In this document: positions 60,913-64,000 of the stretch, one piece after another | How the letters are laid out: each line of letters opens with the position of its first letter | How positions within the stretch are numbered: the stretch's first letter is position 1 | Assembly: GCF_001005085.2 (NCBI RefSeq) | Contig: NZ_LBMU02000065.1 | Span: 1 to 64,000 of the forward strand | Origin: Streptomyces humi | GTDB taxonomy: Bacteria > Actinomycetota > Actinomycetes > Streptomycetales > Streptomycetaceae | DNA length: 64,000 nucleotides | Direction of reading: 5' to 3' | Notes under the pieces: model-generated | Told to the model about the DNA's origin: nothing | What the model saw: the letters and a program-made list of their open reading frames with translations, nothing else | The model's database searches: none | Translations under genes and position numbers: made by a program

Positions 60913-61718
60913 GCGTCCCCCACCGGCACGAACCGCACCCGCGTCCCCGGCGCCAGCAACGCGGCCGGCACGCGCGCGTGATCCCACAGCACCGCCTCCG
61001 TCGTCCCGATCAGCTGCCAGCCGCCCGGCGACGAGCGCGGGTACACGCCGGTGTACGGCCCGGCCAGTGCCACCGCGCCCGCGGGAACGGCCGTGCGCGG
61101 GGTGGCCCGGCGCGGCACGTCGTAGCGGGCCGGAAGCCCGGTCAGATAGCCGAAGCCGGGCGCGAAACCGCAGAAGGCGACGGTGAACTCGGTGCCCGCG
61201 TGGATACGGGCCACCTCCCGCTCGGACACCCCCCAGTGGGCGGCGACGTCGGCGAGGTCCGGGCCGTCGTACCGCACGGGAAGCTCGATCGCGGCACGCG
61301 CGCGCGGGGGAGTGCGGGGGAACTCGGCGGTGGTCAGCTCGGCGGCCCGGCGGGCGGGGTCGTCGAGGCCGTCGAGCAGGACCGTGCGGGCGGCCGGCAC
61401 GATCTCGCGGACCGTCAGCGAGCCCTCCGCGCGGCGGCGCACCAACTCGGCGTGCAGGGACTGCGCTTCCGCGCCGGAGCCGACCTCGATGAGCAGCGCG
61501 TCGTCGCCCACGAGGAGGGCGGTCATGGGCATGGCGCTTCCGGTTGCGGTTGCGGCTGCGGTTGCGGTTGCGGCTCCGGGTTCGACTGCGGCTGCGGCTG
61601 CGGCTCCGGTTCTGGTTTCGGCTCCGGGTTCGGCTGCGGTTCCGTTTCCGGCTGTGGCTGTGGCCGCGGCTCCGGTTCCGGTTCCGGTTCTGGTGCCGGT
61701 CTCTGCTGGTGTGCTCAT
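60909..61718 (-). CDS. pxpB: 5-oxoprolinase subunit B with long N-terminal extension
   Basis: A 269-residue protein as called from ATG 61718. The KipI/PxpB domain begins at about residue 63 (MTALLVGDDALLIEVG) and includes ELPVRYDGPDLADVA, FTVAFCGFAPGFGYLTGLP and YPRSSPGGWQLIGTT. The first 62 residues are only Ala, Thr, Gly, Glu and a few others, from hexamer DNA repeats. The true start may be ATG 61532 or 61526, which would give a normal 205-207 residue protein. The long form overlaps the end of pxpA by 4 bp, supporting its start. Confidence 0.87.
   Translation of the reverse strand: MSTPAETGTRTGTGTGAAATATAGNGTAAEPGAETRTGAAAAAAVEPGAATATAAATATGSAMPMTALLVGDDALLIEVGSGAEAQSLHAELVRRRAEGSLTVREIVPAARTVLLDGLDDPARRAAELTTAEFPRTPPRARAAIELPVRYDGPDLADVAAHWGVSEREVARIHAGTEFTVAFCGFAPGFGYLTGLPARYDVPRRATPRTAVPAGAVALAGPYTGVYPRSSPGGWQLIGTTEAVLWDHARVPAALLAPGTRVRFVPVGDA
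61532..61705. repeat. Hexamer-type simple repeat at the start of pxpB
   Basis: On the plus strand, units GGTTGC, GGCTGC, GGCTCC and GGTTCC recur more than 20 times. They encode Ala/Thr/Gly/Glu in the minus-strand protein. Such repeats can change length by slippage but in steps of six they keep the frame. Confidence 0.8.
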
Positions 61719-62473
61719 GCGAAGGCCGCCACGGTCACGCCCGCCTCCGTGAGCCGTGCGCGCACCTTGTGCGCCAGCTCCACGGCGCCCGGGGTGTCGC
61801 CGTGCAGGCAGAGTGAGCGGGCGCGTACGGCGATGCGGGCGCCGGAGTGCGCGGTGACCGCCCCGGAGCGCGCCAGTTCCACCGAGCGCTCCACGACCAC
61901 CTCCGGATCGCTGACCACCGCGCCCTCGTGCCCGCGCGGCACGAGCGTGCCCTGGTCGGTGTAGGCGCGGTCGGCGAACGCCTCCGTGACGGCCGGCAGC
62001 CCCGCCTGCCCGGCCAGCGCCAGCAGCCGGGAGCCGGGCAGCCCCAGGACGGGCAGCGAGCCGTCCGCGAGGCGCACCCCGTCGATCACCGCGGCGGCCT
62101 GCTCCTCGTCGTGCACGACCCTGTTGTAGAGCGCCCCGTGCGGTTTCACGTACGCCACGCGCGAGCCCGCCGCGCGGGCGAAGACCTCGAGGGCGCCGAT
62201 CTGGTAGGCCACCTCGGCCGCCAGCTCGGCGGGCGGCACGTCCATCGCGCGCCGCCCGAACCCCGCCAGGTCCCGGTAGGACACCTGGGCGCCGATCGTC
62301 ACCCCGCGCCCGGCCGCCAGCTCGCACACCCGCCGCATGGTGGCCGCGTCCCCGGCATGGAAACCGCAGGCCACGTTGGCGCTGGTGACGACGGACAGCA
62401 GCCGCTCGTCGTCGGTGAGCCGCCAGCGGCCGAACCCCTCACCGAGGTCGGCGTTCAGATCGATCGAGGTCAT
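61715..62473 (-). CDS. pxpA: 5-oxoprolinase subunit A (LamB/YcsF)
   Basis: A 252-residue protein beginning IDLNADLGEGFGRW, the LamB/YcsF signature. ANVACGFHAGDAATM and AYVKPHGALYNRVV are also conserved. It is the third component of the prokaryotic 5-oxoprolinase. It follows the DUF1445 gene by 19 bp and overlaps pxpB. Confidence 0.94.
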   Translation of the reverse strand: MTSIDLNADLGEGFGRWRLTDDERLLSVVTSANVACGFHAGDAATMRRVCELAAGRGVTIGAQVSYRDLAGFGRRAMDVPPAELAAEVAYQIGALEVFARAAGSRVAYVKPHGALYNRVVHDEEQAAAVIDGVRLADGSLPVLGLPGSRLLALAGQAGLPAVTEAFADRAYTDQGTLVPRGHEGAVVSDPEVVVERSVELARSGAVTAHSGARIAVRARSLCLHGDTPGAVELAHKVRARLTEAGVTVAAFA

Positions 62474-62492
62474 GGATCCGCTGTCTCTCCTG

Positions 62493-63332
62493 TCAGGCCA
62501 CGCGGAACTGCTCGTCGCGGGCGTCGCTGATGAACATCTGACCGGGCGCGTGAGTGATCGCGAACGGCGGCCGCGAGGCCATCACCGCCGCCTGCGGGGT
62601 CACCCCGCACGCCCAGAACACCGGGATGTCGTCCGGATCGGCGTCCACCGGGTCGCCGAAGTCGGGCCGGCCGAGATCGGCGATGCCCAGCGCCGAGGGA
62701 TCGCCGCAGTGTACGGGGGAGCCGTGCACCGCAGGGAGCAGACTGCTCTCCCGGATCGCCGCCGAGAGGTGCCGTGGCGGCACCGGGCGCATCGACACCA
62801 CCATCGGCCCGCGCAACCGCCCCGCCGGGCGGCACGGGCGGCTCGTCACGTACATCGGCACGTTCCGGCCCTGCTCGACATGACGGATCGGCACCCCGGC
62901 GCCGGCCAGTGCCCACTCGAACGTGAAGCTGCACCCGAGCAGGAACGACACCAGGTCGTCCCGCCAGTACGCCGTCACGTCCGTCGGTTCGTCGGTCAAC
63001 TCCCCGTCCCGCCACACCCGGTAGCGCGGCAGGTCGGTGCGCAGGTCCGCGCCCTCGGCGAGCACGGTGCCCGTGGCGCCGGCGTCGGTGACGTCGAGCA
63101 CCGGACACGGCTTGGGGTTGCGCTGGCAGAACAGCAGCATGTCGTACGCCCAGTCGGCGGGCACCGAGATCAGGTTGGCCTGCGTGTGGCCGGCCGCGAC
63201 GCCGGCGGTGGCGCCCGTGAGGCCCTCCCGGAAGCGGGCCCGGGCGGTTTCCGGGCGCCACGCGTGCGCGTGCCCGTCGGTCAGGACGACAGGGCGGTCC
63301 TCCGTCACGAGGACGGGTTCCGTGTGGTTCAC
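62493..63332 (-). CDS. DUF1445 putative hydro-lyase (YcsI type)
   Basis: A 279-residue protein with GHTQANLISVPADWAYDMLLFCQRNPKPCPVLDVTD and FWACGVTPQAAVMASRPPFAITHAPGQMFISD, typical of the YcsI/DUF1445 family (D-glutamate cyclase-like). This family regularly accompanies the pxp genes. D-glutamate cyclase converts D-glutamate to 5-oxo-D-proline, which would link it to the pathway. Its GTG start overlaps the transporter stop (GTGA). Confidence 0.9.
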   Translation of the reverse strand: MNHTEPVLVTEDRPVVLTDGHAHAWRPETARARFREGLTGATAGVAAGHTQANLISVPADWAYDMLLFCQRNPKPCPVLDVTDAGATGTVLAEGADLRTDLPRYRVWRDGELTDEPTDVTAYWRDDLVSFLLGCSFTFEWALAGAGVPIRHVEQGRNVPMYVTSRPCRPAGRLRGPMVVSMRPVPPRHLSAAIRESSLLPAVHGSPVHCGDPSALGIADLGRPDFGDPVDADPDDIPVFWACGVTPQAAVMASRPPFAITHAPGQMFISDARDEQFRVA

Positions 63333-64000
63333 GCCAGTTCCTTTCCGCGCGTCTCCGGCAGCCCGAGCAGCGCCAGGGCGGCGAGTCCGTAGCCGGCCGC
63401 GCCGAACACCAGCGCGCCGCCGACGCCCCAGCTGTCGGCCAGGAAGCCCACCAGGGTCGGGAAGACCGCGCCGACCGCGCGGCCCGCGTTGTACGTGAAG
63501 CCCTGCCCGGTACCCCGGACCGCCGTCGGGTACAGCTCGCTCAGGTACGAACCGAAGCCGCTGAAGATCGCCGACATGCAGAACCCGAGCGGGAAACCGA
63601 GGAGCAGGAGCAGCGTGTCGGCGCTGGCGGGGATGTTCGCGTACGCCAGCACGCAGACCGCCGACAGCAGCGCGAACAGCCAGATGTTCCGCCGCCTGCC
63701 CAGCCGGTCGGTGAGGTGGCCGCCGGTCAGGTAGCCGAGGAAGGCACCGGAGATCAGGAAGGTCAGGTAGCCGCCGGTACCCACGACCGACAGCCCGCGT
63801 TCGGACTTGAGGTATGTCGGGATCCAGGTCGCCAGCGTGTAGTAGCCGCCCTGCACGCCGGTGGACAGCAGACCCGCGAAGACCGTGGTGCGCAGCAGAC
63901 CGGGCGTCTCGGCGGTACCCGGCCGGAAGATCGCCGTGAACGAGCCGCGCTCCGCGTTCTGTTCGCGCACCGCCGTCGCCTGCGGGGCGTCGTGCACCCG
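63329..64000 (-). CDS. MFS transporter, C-terminal part (cut by window edge)
   Basis: The visible 223 or so codons hold about six membrane segments of an MFS sugar/acid-type permease (GGYYTLATWIPTYLKSERGLSVVGTGGYLTFLISGAFLGYLTGGHLTDRLGRRRNIW, LSELYPTAVRGTGQGFTYNAGRAVGAVFPTLVG). The start lies beyond 64000. It is the first visible gene of the pxp operon and may import 5-oxoproline or a related acid, replacing the NRAMP-like YcsG of Bacillus. Confidence 0.85.
   Translation of the reverse strand, partial: RVHDAPQATAVREQNAERGSFTAIFRPGTAETPGLLRTTVFAGLLSTGVQGGYYTLATWIPTYLKSERGLSVVGTGGYLTFLISGAFLGYLTGGHLTDRLGRRRNIWLFALLSAVCVLAYANIPASADTLLLLLGFPLGFCMSAIFSGFGSYLSELYPTAVRGTGQGFTYNAGRAVGAVFPTLVGFLADSWGVGGALVFGAAGYGLAALALLGLPETRGKELA

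Overview
The window is a chromosomal segment of a Streptomyces or very close relative. The DNA is GC-rich throughout, and the genes are the house set of that genus: an RbpA RNA-polymerase-binding protein with a sigma-R type promoter, conservon genes, a GH18 chitinase with a DasR-type operator, a riboflavin operon containing the RibM transporter, and a SCO1431-family micro-membrane protein. Gene content and order agree, in reverse, with what I recall of the S. coelicolor SCO1413-SCO1458 neighbourhood. No integrase, transposase, plasmid, phage, CRISPR, rRNA or tRNA gene was recognised.

Layout. 0-6.5 kb: a GntR/UTRA regulator, a perfect 20-bp palindrome, then an ABC importer (lipoprotein, two permeases, ATPase) and a HAD phosphatase fused to an endonuclease/exonuclease/phosphatase (EEP) domain. 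6.5-9.8 kb: a conservon (sensor kinase-like, roadblock, DUF742) with no CvnD GTPase. 9.8-12.5 kb: an amidase plus flavin monooxygenase pair closely resembling lysine catabolic DavA/DavB, behind three phased repeats. 12.5-20.2 kb: DUF5995 protein, NCS2 nucleobase permease, alginate-lyase-like secreted protein, thioesterase, MFS transporter, a ROK regulator carrying a 102-bp tandem repeat, and an NAD(P)-binding protein behind a chitinase-type promoter. 20.5-25.5 kb: FMN riboswitch, ribE-ribM-ribBA-ribH, hisE-hisG and a PH-domain membrane protein. 25.5-28.2 kb: a hairpin-rich leader and two CNNM/CorC-like membrane proteins.

28.3-36.6 kb: CbxX-type AAA+ protein, uridine-kinase-like P-loop protein with no visible standard start codon, unknown helical protein, amino-acid permease, Tat-exported C39-like peptidase, SCO1431-family peptide and TetR. 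36.6-44.8 kb: chitinase ChiD, acyl-CoA dehydrogenase, lipocalin-like protein, APH-type kinase, Lrp/AsnC regulator and amidohydrolase. 44.9-47.5 kb: polyprenol-phosphate-mannose synthase, FxsA and RbpA. 47.7-52.2 kb: a YczE-GDPD-UMF1 transporter operon divergent from a MocR regulator. 52.2-56.5 kb: an FtsK/EccC-like ATPase with an altered Walker A, a small membrane partner, an ankyrin protein, a possible 19-residue leader peptide and a HEAT-repeat protein. 56.8-60.0 kb: a tightly overlapping operon of two GT4 glycosyltransferases and an SGNH hydrolase. 60.0-64.0 kb: a 5-oxoprolinase operon (MFS transporter cut by the window edge, DUF1445, PxpA, PxpB, PxpC).

The most notable signals are the HAD-EEP fusion with a possible internal start, the conservon without a GTPase, the phased repeats before the DavAB-like pair, two nearly identical DasR-type promoters of which one has no chitinase gene behind it, the repeat-expanded ROK regulator, the leader before the CNNM pair, and minisatellites that begin at or just after stop codons in four places.
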